A DNA stretch of 64,000 nt from Devosia sp. (GTDB lineage: Bacteria; Pseudomonadota; Alphaproteobacteria; Rhizobiales; Devosiaceae): positions 1-64,000 of the forward strand of contig NZ_JAQGJV010000093.1 of the NCBI RefSeq assembly GCF_028290435.1, in the 5' to 3' direction. Each line of letters opens with the position of its first letter. Positions within the stretch are counted from its first letter, which is position 1. The notes below the pieces were generated by a model. That model did not search any database. It was given only the letters and a program-made list of their open reading frames with translations, and was not told where the DNA came from. This document shows positions 27,202 to 37,188 of this stretch, piece by piece. A program made the position numbers and the translations under genes.

Positions 27202-28070
27202 ATTTGGTGCAGCTTTTCATCGAACCGTTTGCGCAGTTCGGGTTCATGAACCGGGCGCTGGTGGGGGCGATCATCCTGTCGGTGAGCGCCGGGCCGGTGG
27301 GCGTGTTCCTGATGCTGCGGCGGATGAGCCTGACCGGGGACGCCATGGCGCATGCGATTTTGCCGGGGGCGGCAGCAGGGTTCCTGGTGTCGGGGCTGGC
27401 GATTTTGCCGATGACGCTGGGCGGGTTTGCGGCGGGGCTGGTGGTCGCGCTGCTGGCGGGGCTGGTATCGCGGTTCACCATCCAGCGCGAGGATACGTCG
27501 CTGGCGGCGTTTTATCTGATTTCGCTGGCGCTGGGGGTGATGCTGGTTAGCCTCAAGGGCTCCAATGTGGACCTGATGCATGTGCTGTTCGGCACGGTGC
27601 TGGCGCTCAACGACGATGCGCTGGTGATGATCGGGGCGATCGCGACGGTGTCGCTGGTGGGGCTGGCGGTGATCTGGCGGCCGCTGTTCGCCGAATGTCT
27701 CGATCCGACGTTTTTGCGCAGCGTCAGCAAGGCGGGGCATCCGGTGCACCTGATTTTCCTGGCGCTGGTGGTGTTGAACCTCGTCGGCGGGTTCCAGGCG
27801 CTGGGCACACTGCTGGCGGTGGGGCTGATGATGCTGCCGGCGGCGGCATCGCGGTTTTGGGTGCGGGGGCTCGAGGGAATGTGCGCGCTGGCGGTGGGGT
27901 TTGGGGTGGTGTCGAGTTATTTCGGGCTGCTGATTTCCTACTATCTGGGGGTGGCGTCGGGGCCGTCGATTATCCTCGTGGCAGGAGGGATTTATGTGGT
28001 TTCGCTGTTTTTCGGGCGGCGTGGGGTGATTTTTACACGGGTGCAGGCGCCGCGGCATCGCGTGGCGTGA
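27198..28070 (+). CDS. znuB: Zinc ABC transporter permease
   Basis: A 290-residue integral membrane permease of the metal ABC-3 family with about eight hydrophobic segments. The region RRMSLTGDAMAHAILPGAA near residue 35-55 is the family signature, with the helix that contacts ZnuC. Starts within the znuC stop (ATGA). Confidence 0.95.
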   Translation: MNLVQLFIEPFAQFGFMNRALVGAIILSVSAGPVGVFLMLRRMSLTGDAMAHAILPGAAAGFLVSGLAILPMTLGGFAAGLVVALLAGLVSRFTIQREDTSLAAFYLISLALGVMLVSLKGSNVDLMHVLFGTVLALNDDALVMIGAIATVSLVGLAVIWRPLFAECLDPTFLRSVSKAGHPVHLIFLALVVLNLVGGFQALGTLLAVGLMMLPAAASRFWVRGLEGMCALAVGFGVVSSYFGLLISYYLGVASGPSIILVAGGIYVVSLFFGRRGVIFTRVQAPRHRVA

Positions 28071-28165
28071 AGCGCACCGCAGTGATGGTCGTTTTGCTCC
28101 GGCTCGAAATTCGAGCCGGGGGCTGAGGCAGTGGGGACGCGAGCCGGATCGTGGCTACCGGCCCC

Positions 28166-28215
28166 GCCACCCAGCCTCCCCTGTAGGGGAGGAGTGGCCC
28201 GGTGGGCCGGGTGGC
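28166..28215. repeat. Palindromic repeat between znuB and znuA
   Basis: A nested palindrome: outer arms GCCACCC / GGGTGGC, with inner hairpins CTCCCCTGTAGGGGAG and GGCCCGGTGGGCC. It resembles the other GC-rich units of this window in layout (two hairpins between inverted ends) but differs in sequence. It may stabilise the znuCB end or reduce read-through to znuA. Confidence 0.7.
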
Positions 28216-28238
28216 TTCAGAGATAAAGGAAATGTGCG

Positions 28239-29168
28239 ATGAAGACTTTGAAATCGATGATGCTGGCGATGCTGGTTGGTTCGGCGCTCGCCGCACCGGC
28301 GTTTGCAGCGGAGGTCAAGGCGGTGGCGACGTTCTCGATATTGGGGGATATCGTTGCGCGGGTCGGTGGTGAGCGGGTGGCGGTGACGACGATCGTCGGG
28401 CCTAATGCGGATACGCATGTTTATGAGCCCAAGCCGTCCGATGCAGTGGCGGTGAGCCAGGCGGATGTGCTGTTCGTCAATGGATTGGGATTCGAAGGGT
28501 GGTTGGACCGGTTCGTGCAGTCGTCAGGATTTTCCGGACCAGTAGTGGTCGCCAGCGATGGGGTCAAAACCCACGAGATGGCGGAGGAGGAGGAGCATAG
28601 CGGCGAGGCCGAGCATGAGCACGGACACGATCATGGCGCGACCGATCCGCATGCGTGGCAGAGCCTCAAGAATGGGCTGCTGTATGTCAAGAACGTGGCG
28701 GCGGGGCTGTGCGCTGTGGATGCCGAGGGTTGTGTGACCTACGAGGCTAATGCGGCGGCGTATTCAGCGGAGATTAGTGCGCTGGACGATCAGCTTATCG
28801 CCGATATCGCGGCGGTGCCGGAAAACAAGCGGCAGGTGATTACTACCCATGATGCGTTCAGCTATTTCGGCGAGGAATATGGCGTGACGTTCCTCGCGCC
28901 GGAGGGGATTTCGACCGACAGCGAGGCCTCCGCCGCCGACGTGGCCAAGTTGATCACGCAGATCAAGGCCGATGGCGTCACGGCGCTGTTCATCGAGAAT
29001 ATGAGCGATGGACGGCTGGTGCAGCAGATCGCCGATGAAACCGGCGTGAAAGTGGGCGGGGAGTTGTATGCCGATGCGCTGTCAGAACCCGGTCAGGGGG
29101 CGGCGAGCTATTTAGATATGTTCAAGCACAATATCGGCCTGCTGGTGCCGGCGATGTTGGGCAAGTAG
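28239..29168 (+). CDS. znuA: Zinc-binding periplasmic protein of ZnuABC
   Basis: The 309-residue solute-binding protein (cluster A-1 family). Signal peptide about 1-23. Expected zinc ligands include His60 (NADTHVYEP) and His138 (DPHAW), with further His in the second lobe (TTHDAFSYF). A charged His-rich loop (about 112-132, EEEEHSGEAEHEHGHDH) is characteristic of ZnuA rather than manganese-binding relatives. AAGGAAA precedes the ATG. Confidence 0.96.
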   Translation: MKTLKSMMLAMLVGSALAAPAFAAEVKAVATFSILGDIVARVGGERVAVTTIVGPNADTHVYEPKPSDAVAVSQADVLFVNGLGFEGWLDRFVQSSGFSGPVVVASDGVKTHEMAEEEEHSGEAEHEHGHDHGATDPHAWQSLKNGLLYVKNVAAGLCAVDAEGCVTYEANAAAYSAEISALDDQLIADIAAVPENKRQVITTHDAFSYFGEEYGVTFLAPEGISTDSEASAADVAKLITQIKADGVTALFIENMSDGRLVQQIADETGVKVGGELYADALSEPGQGAASYLDMFKHNIGLLVPAMLGK

Positions 29169-29178
29169 GATTGCAATG

Positions 29179-29205
29179 CCGCCGCGCCTTGCGGGGGCGC
29201 GGCGG
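29179..29205 (+). terminator. Strong hairpin between znuA and zur
   Basis: A 10-base-pair GC stem (CCGCCGCGCC / GGCGCGGCGG) with a 7-base loop lies between znuA and zur. No T-run follows, so it is more likely a processing or attenuation element than a full terminator. Confidence 0.4.
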
Positions 29206-29222
29206 CTGGAAAGGCGGACGAG

Positions 29223-29660
29223 ATGGCACATTCGGATGACAGTCACGCGGGCCACGATCATGTGTGGGCCAATGATTTGACCAAGAACCAGGGGCTGGTG
29301 CTGGGCGCGCTGGCGCATTCGGACGCGCCGCTGAGCGCTTACGATATTCTGGATCGGCTGCGCGAGGATGGGCTCAAGGCGCCGTTGCAGGTGTATCGAG
29401 CGCTGGACAAGCTGGTGGAGCGCGGGCTGGCGCATCGGCTGGAGAGCCTCAATGCGTTCGTGGCGTGCGCAGATGAGCATTGCCACCGCTCGGGGCTAAT
29501 CGCGTTCGCGATTTGCGATGGCTGCGGCAAGGTCGATGAGTTCGCCGATGGGGTGATCGAGGATCGGCTGGGGGAATGGGCGGCCGCCAAGGGCTTTAAG
29601 GTCGAGCGCACCACGATGGAAATTCGCGGCAAGTGCGAAGGCTGCCAGGCGGCGAACTAG
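29223..29660 (+). CDS. zur: Zinc uptake regulator Zur (Fur family)
   Basis: A 145-residue Fur-family repressor. The winged helix lies at about 20-80 (LSAYDILDRL ... VYRALDKLVERGLAHRLE) and structural-zinc cysteines appear in ACADEHC, CDGCG and the C-terminal CEGC. The His/Asp-rich N-terminus (HSDDSHAGHDH) is typical of alphaproteobacterial Zur. It closes the znu cluster and presumably represses from the palindromes at 26161-26252 when zinc is sufficient. Confidence 0.92.
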   Translation: MAHSDDSHAGHDHVWANDLTKNQGLVLGALAHSDAPLSAYDILDRLREDGLKAPLQVYRALDKLVERGLAHRLESLNAFVACADEHCHRSGLIAFAICDGCGKVDEFADGVIEDRLGEWAAAKGFKVERTTMEIRGKCEGCQAAN

Positions 29661-29661
29661 G

Positions 29662-29826
29662 TTAGTTTGCCAGCTTGGCACCATCGAGCGGGGTGACGCT
29701 GCGGTCGATCTGGCTGGGTATTGTCGGGATCTGACCGCGGGTTGCGACCGGGATGATGGCGACCATTGTAGCCACCGCCAACCCTAGCTTCATCAATCGA
29801 CATAACCGCATGCTTTTGTTCCACAT
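29662..29826 (-). CDS. Possible 54-residue exported peptide
   Basis: An open frame with a hydrophobic signal-like segment (MKLGLAVATMVAIIPVA from residue 12) followed by a short polar part. GGA lies 7 bases before the first ATG; inner ATGs at 29811 and 29793 are also possible. No family recognised. It occupies most of the gap between zur and rsmD and converges on zur. Confidence 0.35.
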   Translation of the reverse strand: MWNKSMRLCRLMKLGLAVATMVAIIPVATRGQIPTIPSQIDRSVTPLDGAKLAN

Positions 29827-29889
29827 TACTGGTCCAGAACGAACGTGGCAGCGCGCGAAAAAGTCGGAAAAAGTGATCGGTAAAATTAC

Positions 29890-30444
29890 TTATGCGAAGG
29901 TCAGGAAGTGGACCGCCGCGGCGCCGTAGGTGCGACGATCGTCGAGGGTGAAGCCGGCGGGGATTTGGATGGTGGCGTCGGCGCTTTCCTCGAACACCAC
30001 GGTGGCGCCGGGGGCGAGCCAGCCCTGGGGGGCGAGGTTGGTGAGGGCGCGTTCGCCCAGGCCCTGGCCGTAGGGCGGATCGAGGAACAGCAGATCGAAG
30101 GGTTTTAGCGAGCCGGGGGTGCCAAGATCGGTGGCGTCGCGGCGCAAGAGCTTGGTGATGCCCCCTGCCCCAAAGGCCTCGATGTGGTCGCGGATCAGGC
30201 CACGGGCTTCGGCACCCATATCGACGAAGGTGACGTGGGCGGCGCCGCGCGAGAGGGCTTCGAGGCCCAGCGCGCCCGTGCCGGCGAACAGGTCGAGCAC
30301 GCGCACGCCATCGAAGACCGGGTCGAGGCGCGAAGCGAGGATGTTGAACATGCTCTCGCGCACGCGGTCAGCGGTCGGGCGGATGGAGTCATCTGACGGG
30401 GAGGTCAGGGTTTTACCGCGGAATTTGCCGGCGACGATGCGCAT
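29890..30444 (-). CDS. rsmD: 16S rRNA (guanine-966-N2)-methyltransferase
   Basis: Methylates G966 of 16S rRNA. The 184-residue protein begins MRIVAGKFRG, as RsmD proteins do, has the SAM-binding VLDLFAGTGALG near residue 48 and the catalytic DPPY near 123. The frame continues upstream to 30840 without a stop, but that part is antisense to the low-complexity tail of the pseudouridine synthase and crosses a palindromic repeat, so the start is put at 30444. Confidence 0.94.
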   Translation of the reverse strand: MRIVAGKFRGKTLTSPSDDSIRPTADRVRESMFNILASRLDPVFDGVRVLDLFAGTGALGLEALSRGAAHVTFVDMGAEARGLIRDHIEAFGAGGITKLLRRDATDLGTPGSLKPFDLLFLDPPYGQGLGERALTNLAPQGWLAPGATVVFEESADATIQIPAGFTLDDRRTYGAAAVHFLTFA

Positions 30445-30482
30445 GGATGGGCCTTGGGGAGTTCCGAGTTTGCGGCGGCTTA

Positions 30483-30519
30483 CCCCCACCCTTGATCCCT
30501 CCCCACAAGGGGGAGGGTG
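30483..30519. repeat. Palindromic repeat (family B) between rsmD and rluB
   Basis: CCCCCACCCTTGATCCC followed by TCCCCACAAGGGGGAGGG, the same layout as the units beside the DUF559 gene (CCCCCACCCT, then a C4/G5 hairpin). Confidence 0.78.
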
Positions 30520-30550
30520 TCGACTGAGGGAGCAGCGCAAACGCGATCGG

Positions 30551-32677
30551 TTAGGACTTGGGACGACGGCCAGCGCCGCCAGTTGGGCGACCACCGCCAC
30601 CAGCGGGGCGGCCACCGCCCGAAGGACGACCGGCACCACCGGCAGGACGACCGCCGCCAAAGGCGGGACGACCAGCGCCGCCAGCAGGGCGACCCGCGAC
30701 ACCGGCGGGACGACCGCCACCAAACGCGGGCTTGCCGAAGCCGCCGGGCTTTGGGCCACGGGCGGGGGCAGCGCCGTCGCGCTTGGGATAAGGCTTGCCA
30801 TCGGGACGCGACTTCGGCTTGCCATAGGTCTTGGATTCAAGGCCTAGCGCATCGCGGCCGGGACGGCTGGCTTTGTCGGAATAGCTGCGCGCCGGACGAT
30901 CGCCATCGGGACGCTCGGAGCGCTGCGGGCGGCCGCCATCGGGGCGGAACGACTTTGGCTTCTCCGAGAAATTGCGGCCGGGGCGATTGGGCGTGGCGCG
31001 AGCGCCTTCGCCGCGTTCGCTATCGGGGCGGGTGCGCGGCGTGTAATCACGGGCCGGGCGATCATTGCCGCCACGTTCATTGTCCGGGCGGGTGCGGGGC
31101 GCATAGGCGCGCTTGGGGCCTTCGGCACCGGGGCGTTCATTATCGGGACGCGTGCGGGGCGCGTAATCGCGCGACGGGCGCTGGGCCTCGGCATCGCCAC
31201 GACGGGGACCGCGCGGGGTGCCGGTAAAGGCGCGGTCGGGACGACCGGCAGCGCCGGTTGGGCGAGCGCCGCGTGGCGCGTCGAAATCGCGCTTGGGACG
31301 ATCGGCAAAATCGCCCTCGGGGCGCGCGGTGCGGGGACGCTCGCCGTAGGACTTGGAGGCAGCGACGCGGCCGGAAACGGCCTTGCTGGTGGGACGGGCG
31401 GGACGATCGCCGAACTCGCGCTTGGGACCCTTGAAGTCGCCGCGCGGCTTGCCGGCAGCGTCGCGGCTCGGGCGCGCCGGACCATCGGAGCGGGCCGGAC
31501 GCGAAGCGCCTTCGGCGCGCGGGGCGCGGGCGGGCTTGGCCGGACGATCAGGGCGCTGGCCGAAAGTGCGAGCGGGCTGATCGTCGGGATCGCGCCAGGT
31601 TGTGCCTTTGCCGGAACGTTTCTGCACGAAGTCCTCCTCACGCCCATCATCGAAAATGATGCGGCGGGGCGGCGCCATTTCTTCTTCGGCACGATCGTCA
31701 AATTTCTTCGGCGCGGGGCGCTTGCTGTCGAAACGGCCGGGGCGATCCTGGCGCGGGCGCTCGGCGCGCGTTTCTTCCTCGGTCTTTTCGGCGTGGTCGG
31801 TGAAGCGGAAGCGCTGGCGGGCGATTTCGACAGTATTGGTGCCGCGGCCGGTCAGGCGATCGCGCGTGGGCTTGCCGACTAGGGCATTGGCTTCGGGCAT
31901 TTCGCTGTCGAAATCGACATCGGCAGCGTCGGCGAGCTTCTTGCCCAGCTGATCGCGCAGGGTCGAGGCCTTGACGGTCTCGATGCCGCCGACCGGGATG
32001 TCATTGAGCTGGAAGGGGCCATAGGAGACGCGGATCAGGCGGTTCACCTCAAGGCCGAGGGCGCCGAGGACGTTTTTCACCTCGCGGTTCTTGCCTTCGC
32101 GCAGGGCCATGACCAGCCAGACGTTGGAGCCTTGGTCGCGTTCCAGCGTGGCTTCGATGGAGCCGTATTTGATACCGTCGATCTCGATGCCGTCCTTGAG
32201 ACGGTCGAGCGCGGCCTGGGTGACGGTGCCATGGGCGCGGACGCGATAGCGGCGCAGCCAGCCGGTGGCGGGCAGCTCGAGCACGCGCTTGAGGCCGCCG
32301 TCATTGGTCAGCAGGATCAGCCCTTCGGTATTGATATCGAGGCGGCCGACGGTGACGACGCGCGGCAGGCCATGGGTTTCGAGGGCCTCGAAGATGGTCT
32401 CGCGACCTTCGGGGTCCTTCTCGGTGACCACAAGGCCGGCGGGCTTGTGGTAGAGCCAGACGCGGGTGCCCTGGCGGGCAGCCAGCGGGGCGCCATCCAC
32501 CATGATCTTGTCGCGGGCGGTGACGTTGAAGGCGGGGGTGATGACCTTCTTGCCGTTGACCACGACGCGGCCCTCGGTGATCCAGGTCTCGGCGTCGCGG
32601 CGGGAGCAGAGCCCGGAGCGGGCGATGACCTTGGCGAGGCGATCGCCGGTGTCTGGTACGGCGGACTGGTCGGTCAT
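30551..32677 (-). CDS. rluB: RluB-type 23S rRNA pseudouridine synthase with long disordered tail
   Basis: A 708-residue protein. Residues about 12-60 form an S4 RNA-binding domain (RLAKVIARSGLCSRRDAE), and about 72-240 the RsuA/RluB-type synthase with catalytic Asp114 in GRLDINTEGL. This part would modify 23S rRNA near position 2605 (family knowledge). The remaining 460 residues are Arg/Pro/Gly/Asp-rich and repetitive: RTRPDNERxG-type repeats at about 490-570, and GGRPAGGAGRP repeats at the end. Such basic tails occur in many Hyphomicrobiales homologues and may bind RNA. The gene is full length, not frameshifted. Confidence 0.9.
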   Translation of the reverse strand: MTDQSAVPDTGDRLAKVIARSGLCSRRDAETWITEGRVVVNGKKVITPAFNVTARDKIMVDGAPLAARQGTRVWLYHKPAGLVVTEKDPEGRETIFEALETHGLPRVVTVGRLDINTEGLILLTNDGGLKRVLELPATGWLRRYRVRAHGTVTQAALDRLKDGIEIDGIKYGSIEATLERDQGSNVWLVMALREGKNREVKNVLGALGLEVNRLIRVSYGPFQLNDIPVGGIETVKASTLRDQLGKKLADAADVDFDSEMPEANALVGKPTRDRLTGRGTNTVEIARQRFRFTDHAEKTEEETRAERPRQDRPGRFDSKRPAPKKFDDRAEEEMAPPRRIIFDDGREEDFVQKRSGKGTTWRDPDDQPARTFGQRPDRPAKPARAPRAEGASRPARSDGPARPSRDAAGKPRGDFKGPKREFGDRPARPTSKAVSGRVAASKSYGERPRTARPEGDFADRPKRDFDAPRGARPTGAAGRPDRAFTGTPRGPRRGDAEAQRPSRDYAPRTRPDNERPGAEGPKRAYAPRTRPDNERGGNDRPARDYTPRTRPDSERGEGARATPNRPGRNFSEKPKSFRPDGGRPQRSERPDGDRPARSYSDKASRPGRDALGLESKTYGKPKSRPDGKPYPKRDGAAPARGPKPGGFGKPAFGGGRPAGVAGRPAGGAGRPAFGGGRPAGGAGRPSGGGRPAGGGGRPTGGAGRRPKS

Positions 32678-32727
32678 GGGGCAGCTTTCATGTCATGCGG
32701 GACCCGGATGGGCGGCGCGGAAAAGGA

Positions 32728-32754
32728 AATCGCCCCGCGTTACGCGGGGCGATT
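32728..32754 (-). terminator. Rho-independent terminator of the lipoprotein gene
   Basis: A 12-base-pair stem (AATCGCCCCGCG and its complement) with a 3-base loop, followed on the minus strand by TTCCTTTTCC. It lies 23 bases after the lipoprotein stop and before rluB. Confidence 0.75.
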
Positions 32755-32776
32755 AATTCTGGAATAGTGCACGCAG

Positions 32777-33463
32777 CTAGTTAGACGAGCTGCTGTTGTT
32801 ATCGTCGAATTCGCCCAGCATGCCTCCGCTGTCCGGCGTGGTGACACCATTGACCGGACGGGACATGGCGGCCTTGATGGCCTTGCGCACGTCCTCGGGG
32901 CAAGCCGCATCGTTGAGCGCCACGATGGCACCGTTGGGGGCACGGCACACCAGATCGGCATCGCCGACGCGGGTGAAATAATCGGCCGGAGGCATATAGA
33001 TCGGGCGCTTGGCGTTCCCGGTGATACCGACATTGGCGGCGCGCATGCGGGCGGTGAGCTGCTTGGCCTCGATCTCGGTCAGCGGGCGGCCGGCAATGGT
33101 CTGCATATCGACGACGCGGGCATTGCGCAGACGGGTCAGATCGGCCTGGCTCAGATTGGAGGCGTCGATCTGCACGGCGTTGCTATCCACCGGCAATTGG
33201 TCGGCCATGGCGACCGTGGGGGTCGGCAACTGGCTCTCATCGCGCGGCAACACCAGCGGCGCGCGCGCCTGGGTCAGGTCGGCCTTGGGCGCCTCGCCGG
33301 GGACGAGGCCGACGCCGCGGGCGGTCGAGGTCATGACCTCGCGCTCGAAGGTGCCGAAATCGGTCATCGCATTGGTGCCTTCGGCCGTCGTGCAGCCAGC
33401 AAGGCCTGCCATCAGCAAAAGGCCAAGGGAGAAAAGGCCCGCCCGGGTCAATCCAATATGCAT
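32777..33463 (-). CDS. Lipoprotein of unknown function
   Basis: A 228-residue protein with a lipoprotein signal peptide ending in the lipobox LAGC (Cys about residue 24). The mature part is mostly polar with a Ser/Asn-rich end. I recognise no domain. AAGGACG precedes the ATG. A terminator follows, so it is probably a single-gene unit in front of rluB. It lies just downstream of lspA, which would process it, although that may be coincidence. Confidence 0.85.
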   Translation of the reverse strand: MHIGLTRAGLFSLGLLLMAGLAGCTTAEGTNAMTDFGTFEREVMTSTARGVGLVPGEAPKADLTQARAPLVLPRDESQLPTPTVAMADQLPVDSNAVQIDASNLSQADLTRLRNARVVDMQTIAGRPLTEIEAKQLTARMRAANVGITGNAKRPIYMPPADYFTRVGDADLVCRAPNGAIVALNDAACPEDVRKAIKAAMSRPVNGVTTPDSGGMLGEFDDNNSSSSN

Positions 33464-33579
33464 GAAACGTCCTTCAAGAGCGGCGAGCCGCGGCGACTTC
33501 GGTTATTGGCGCGCTTATAGCGCATCACAGCAGCTAAGGCCAGATTCTGGCAGCAATGCGTTCACACTGGGTTAGCGGC

Positions 33580-34137
33580 TCAGGTTTTGGCGGCGCGAAC
33601 ACGGCCGACGCCGAGCAAATCGAGGATCAGCAGGATGACGCCTAAGGTAATGGCCATGTCGGCGACGTTGAAAATATAGAAGGAACTGGCGCCGATGTGG
33701 AAATGGAAGAAGTCGGCGACAGCGCCGTAGATCAGGCGATCGAGGCCATTGGACAATGCGCCGCCAATGCAGAACGCCAGGCCCAGGCGGATCAGGGACG
33801 AGTCGGCGCGCACCCACCAGATGGCCAGCGCCACGACGGCGACCAGCATGATGAGGCCGAGGCCCCAACTGGGCAGGTCAGTCAGCAGGCCGTAGGAAAT
33901 GCCGGTATTCCAGACCAGGACATAATCGAAGAAATCGGTGACACGCACGACCTCGCCGCCGCGCCAATTGGTGAGCGTGGCGGGAACGTAGGAGGTGAAG
34001 ATATCGACACAGGGGGCCGCGCCGATGGCTATGCAGTCGGCGGAGACCGCAAAGGCTTTTTGGGCGCGGTCCAGCCCGAAGGCGAGGATCGCGGCCATGA
34101 GGGAGATGATGACCGACTGGGCCTTGAACGCGTTCAA
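33580..34137 (-). CDS. lspA: Lipoprotein signal peptidase (signal peptidase II)
   Basis: Cleaves lipoprotein signal peptides in the inner membrane. The 185-residue protein has about four membrane segments and the two catalytic Asp contexts NGLDRL (D133) and GAVADFF (D142). The start is TTG 34137, only three bases after the ileS stop, the common ileS-lspA arrangement. A longer loop than usual between the first two membrane segments (about 32-68) is visible. Confidence 0.94.
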   Translation of the reverse strand: MNAFKAQSVIISLMAAILAFGLDRAQKAFAVSADCIAIGAAPCVDIFTSYVPATLTNWRGGEVVRVTDFFDYVLVWNTGISYGLLTDLPSWGLGLIMLVAVVALAIWWVRADSSLIRLGLAFCIGGALSNGLDRLIYGAVADFFHFHIGASSFYIFNVADMAITLGVILLILDLLGVGRVRAAKT

Positions 34138-34140
34138 AGC

Positions 34141-37110
34141 CTAGAGCCCCGCCGCGGCGCGTTCGCGCAGGGCCTGGGCATCGCGCGGGGTGACGTCGGG
34201 ATATTCGGGGTCGGAGCCGACATCGGGCTGGATGCGCCAGGAGCGGGCGCAGCGGGTGCCTTCAGCCAATGCCGAGACCACGGCGACGCCGGGGACGTCG
34301 TCGAGGCGGAAGGCGGTATCGGGGGCGTCGGCATTGCCGATCTCGATGGCCGAGGTGATGGCGATTTCGGCCAGGTCCTCGCCGGCGAGGGCGGTCAGCA
34401 GGTCCTCATCGGTGATGAAGACGCGGGGGGCGGCTTCGAGCGAGGAGCCGATGCGCTTTTCGCGGCGCTCGATTTCGAGAGCACCGGTCACGACGCGGCG
34501 GACGGTGCGGATCTTGGCCCATTTATCGGCGAGGCCGTCATTCAGCCATTCGGCGGGCACTTCGGGGAACAGGCGCAGGTGGACGGAGCTATCGGCGCCG
34601 GGATGCCGTTCGAGCCAGACCTCTTCCATGGTGAAAACCAGGATGGGGGCGAGCCAGGCAGTGAGGCAATCGAACAGGTGATTGAGCACCGTCAGCGAGG
34701 CGCGGCGCTTCACCGAGGAGATCGGATCGCAATAGAGCGCGTCCTTGCGGATGTCGAAGTAGAAAGCCGAGAGTTCGATGTTCATGAAATTGGTGAGCAG
34801 CGAGACGACGCGGCGGTAGTCGTATTCCTTGTAGGCGCCACGGACCTGCTCATCGAGCTGGGCCAGACGGTGCAGCATCAACTGCTCCAGCTCGGGCATG
34901 GCGTCGAAGGTGACGACATCGGCGGGCTGGTAATGGGCGAGGTTGCCCAGCAGCCAGCGCAGGGTGTTGCGCAGCTTGCGGTAGCTGTCGACCGTGGTTT
35001 GGATGATTTCCTTACCGAGGCGCAGGTCCTCGGAATAGTCGGACGAGGCCACCCAGAGGCGCAGGATATCGGCGCCGTATTGCTTGATGATGTCCTGCGG
35101 GGCGACGGTATTGCCCAGCGACTTGCTCATCTTCTTGCCTTCGCCATCCATGGTGAAGCCATGGGTGAGCACGCTGGAATAGGGCGCGAAGCCATTGGTG
35201 GCGCAGGATTCGAGCAGGGAGGAATGGAACCAGCCGCGGTGCTGGTCCGAGCCTTCGAGATACATCGAGGCCGGGAACTTCAGGTGCGGCCACTTCTGCT
35301 TGTTGCGCAGCACCCAGGAATGGGTGGTGCCGCTATCGAACCAGACATCGAGGATGTCGGTGACCATCTCGTAATCGGCGACAGCGTGGCTGGTGCCGAG
35401 GAAGCGTTCGGCGGCGCCAGCGGCGTACCAGGCATCGGCGCCCTCTTCCTCGAAGGCGTCGGCGATGCGGTGATTGACCGTCTCGTCCTTGAGGATTTCG
35501 CCAGTGGTCTTGTTGACGAAGACGGTGATCGGCACACCCCAGGCGCGTTGGCGGCTGAGCACCCAATCGGGGCGGTCGGCGATCATGGCGCGGAGGCGGT
35601 TCTGGCCGGCGGCGGGGTAGAACTTGGTGGCGTCGATGGCGTTGAGCGCGCGGGTGCGCAGGGTATCGCCCGCAGCGCCCTCGATATCGCGGTCCATATA
35701 GACGAACCATTGCGGCGTGTTGCGATAGATCACCGGCTTCTTGGAACGCCAGGAATGGGGATAGGAGTGCTTGACGCGGCCGCGCGCGAGCATGGCGTGG
35801 CGCTCGGCGAGAGCGGCGATGACGCGGTTATTGGCGTCGCCCTTTTTGCCGCTGTCGTCGATGACGCGGGCGCCGTCGAAGCCGGGGGCGTCCTTGGTGT
35901 AGAAGCCGTCGTCGCCAACCACATAGGGGATGGCGGTGTCGATGCCGCGCTCAAGCAGCAGGCGGCCGGAATTCATCCAGATCTCGAAGTCGTCGAGGCC
36001 GTGGCCGGGCGCGGTATGGACGAAGCCGGTGCCGGCATCATCGGTGACGTGTTCGCCATCGAGCAGCGGCACCTTGAATTCGTAGCCACCATCAAAGCCG
36101 CGCAGCGGGTGGGCGCAGGCGGTGATATCGGCGGGGTTCACATCGCGCAGGCGGGTAAAGGCCTCGACCTTGCCCTTGGCGAGGACGTCGGCGGCGAGCT
36201 TATCGGCCAGGACGTATTTTTCGCCGGTCGCGGCCCAATTGCCCTCGGGGGCCTGGGTGACCTCATAGAGGCCATAGGCGATTTTTGACGAGAAGCTGAT
36301 GGCGCGGTTGGCCGGGATGGTCCAGGGCGTGGTGGTCCAGATGACCACCGAGGCATCGGCCAGATCACGGGTGAGCTGGGCGCTGCCGACGAAGTCGTCG
36401 CCCTGCACTTCCGAGGATGCGCCCAGAATGGGGAACTTCACCCAGATGGTGTCGCTCTCGTAATCGGCATATTCGATTTCGGCTTCAGCCAAAGCCGTGC
36501 GTTCGACCACGGACCACATGACGGGCTTGCTGCCGCGATAGAGTTGGCCGGAGGTGGAGACCTTCATCAGTTCGCGCGCGATCTGGGCTTCGGCGTCGAA
36601 GCTCATGGTCAAATAGGGGTTGTCCCATTCACCGAGGATGCCGAGGCGCTTGAATTCCTCACGCTGCACATCGACCCATTGGCTGGCGAAGGCGCGGCAT
36701 TCGGCGCGGAATTCATTGATCGGGACTTCGTTCTTGTCGCGGCCCTTGGCGCGGTACTGTTCCTCGATCTTCCATTCGATGGGCAGACCATGGCAATCCC
36801 AGCCCGGCACGTAGGCCGAGTTGAAGCCGAGCATCTGCATCGAGCGGGAGACGATGTCCTTGAGCGTCTTGTTGAGCGCGTGACCGATATGGATGTTGCC
36901 GTTGGCGTAGGGAGGGCCATCATGCAGCGTGAACAGCGGGCGATCCTGCGCCTGCTCGCGCTGCAGCTTGTAAATGTCCATGTCTTCCCAGCGCTTGAGC
37001 CAACCCGGCTCGCGATCGGGCAGGCCGGCGCGCATGGGGAATTGGGTCTCGGGGAGGAAGAGCGTCGACGAGTAATCGGTTTCGGCGGCGCCCGTGGCAG
37101 TATCGGTCAT
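34141..37110 (-). CDS. ileS: Isoleucyl-tRNA synthetase
   Basis: Charges tRNA-Ile. The 989-residue protein has the class I motifs HIGH (in [10 protein letters not shown], about residue 68) and KMSKS (in KKMSKSLGN, about 628), and an editing domain between them. The ATG at 37110 is preferred because the protein then begins in the usual place; the open frame further upstream runs through palindromic repeats. The normal C-terminal zinc-binding cysteines of the E. coli enzyme are not evident, as is usual in alphaproteobacteria. Confidence 0.97.
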   Translation of the reverse strand: MTDTATGAAETDYSSTLFLPETQFPMRAGLPDREPGWLKRWEDMDIYKLQREQAQDRPLFTLHDGPPYANGNIHIGHALNKTLKDIVSRSMQMLGFNSAYVPGWDCHGLPIEWKIEEQYRAKGRDKNEVPINEFRAECRAFASQWVDVQREEFKRLGILGEWDNPYLTMSFDAEAQIARELMKVSTSGQLYRGSKPVMWSVVERTALAEAEIEYADYESDTIWVKFPILGASSEVQGDDFVGSAQLTRDLADASVVIWTTTPWTIPANRAISFSSKIAYGLYEVTQAPEGNWAATGEKYVLADKLAADVLAKGKVEAFTRLRDVNPADITACAHPLRGFDGGYEFKVPLLDGEHVTDDAGTGFVHTAPGHGLDDFEIWMNSGRLLLERGIDTAIPYVVGDDGFYTKDAPGFDGARVIDDSGKKGDANNRVIAALAERHAMLARGRVKHSYPHSWRSKKPVIYRNTPQWFVYMDRDIEGAAGDTLRTRALNAIDATKFYPAAGQNRLRAMIADRPDWVLSRQRAWGVPITVFVNKTTGEILKDETVNHRIADAFEEEGADAWYAAGAAERFLGTSHAVADYEMVTDILDVWFDSGTTHSWVLRNKQKWPHLKFPASMYLEGSDQHRGWFHSSLLESCATNGFAPYSSVLTHGFTMDGEGKKMSKSLGNTVAPQDIIKQYGADILRLWVASSDYSEDLRLGKEIIQTTVDSYRKLRNTLRWLLGNLAHYQPADVVTFDAMPELEQLMLHRLAQLDEQVRGAYKEYDYRRVVSLLTNFMNIELSAFYFDIRKDALYCDPISSVKRRASLTVLNHLFDCLTAWLAPILVFTMEEVWLERHPGADSSVHLRLFPEVPAEWLNDGLADKWAKIRTVRRVVTGALEIERREKRIGSSLEAAPRVFITDEDLLTALAGEDLAEIAITSAIEIGNADAPDTAFRLDDVPGVAVVSALAEGTRCARSWRIQPDVGSDPEYPDVTPRDAQALRERAAAGL

Positions 37111-37188
37111 GGAACGGCAATCGGTTGGGGAGATTTGCGGGGGTTGTAGCAAGGTGGGGACGATGGGGCAAAGGGTTTGGTTGGGGGG

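Noticed and set aside
30445..30840. N-terminal extension of rsmD to 316 residues
   Set aside because: The extra part is antisense to the low-complexity tail of the pseudouridine synthase and crosses a palindromic repeat; RsmD proteins begin at MRIVAGKFRG.
30551..31200. Repetitive DNA as a possible CRISPR array
   Set aside because: The repeats are codon-phased and encode GRP-type protein repeats; there are no spacers of uniform length and no cas genes.
33697..36288. An 863-codon open frame on the plus strand, antisense to ileS and lspA
   Set aside because: It is a by-product of high GC in the third codon position of the genes on the other strand; its sequence is Gly/Ala/Asp/Val-rich without any domain, while IleS and LspA have all family motifs.
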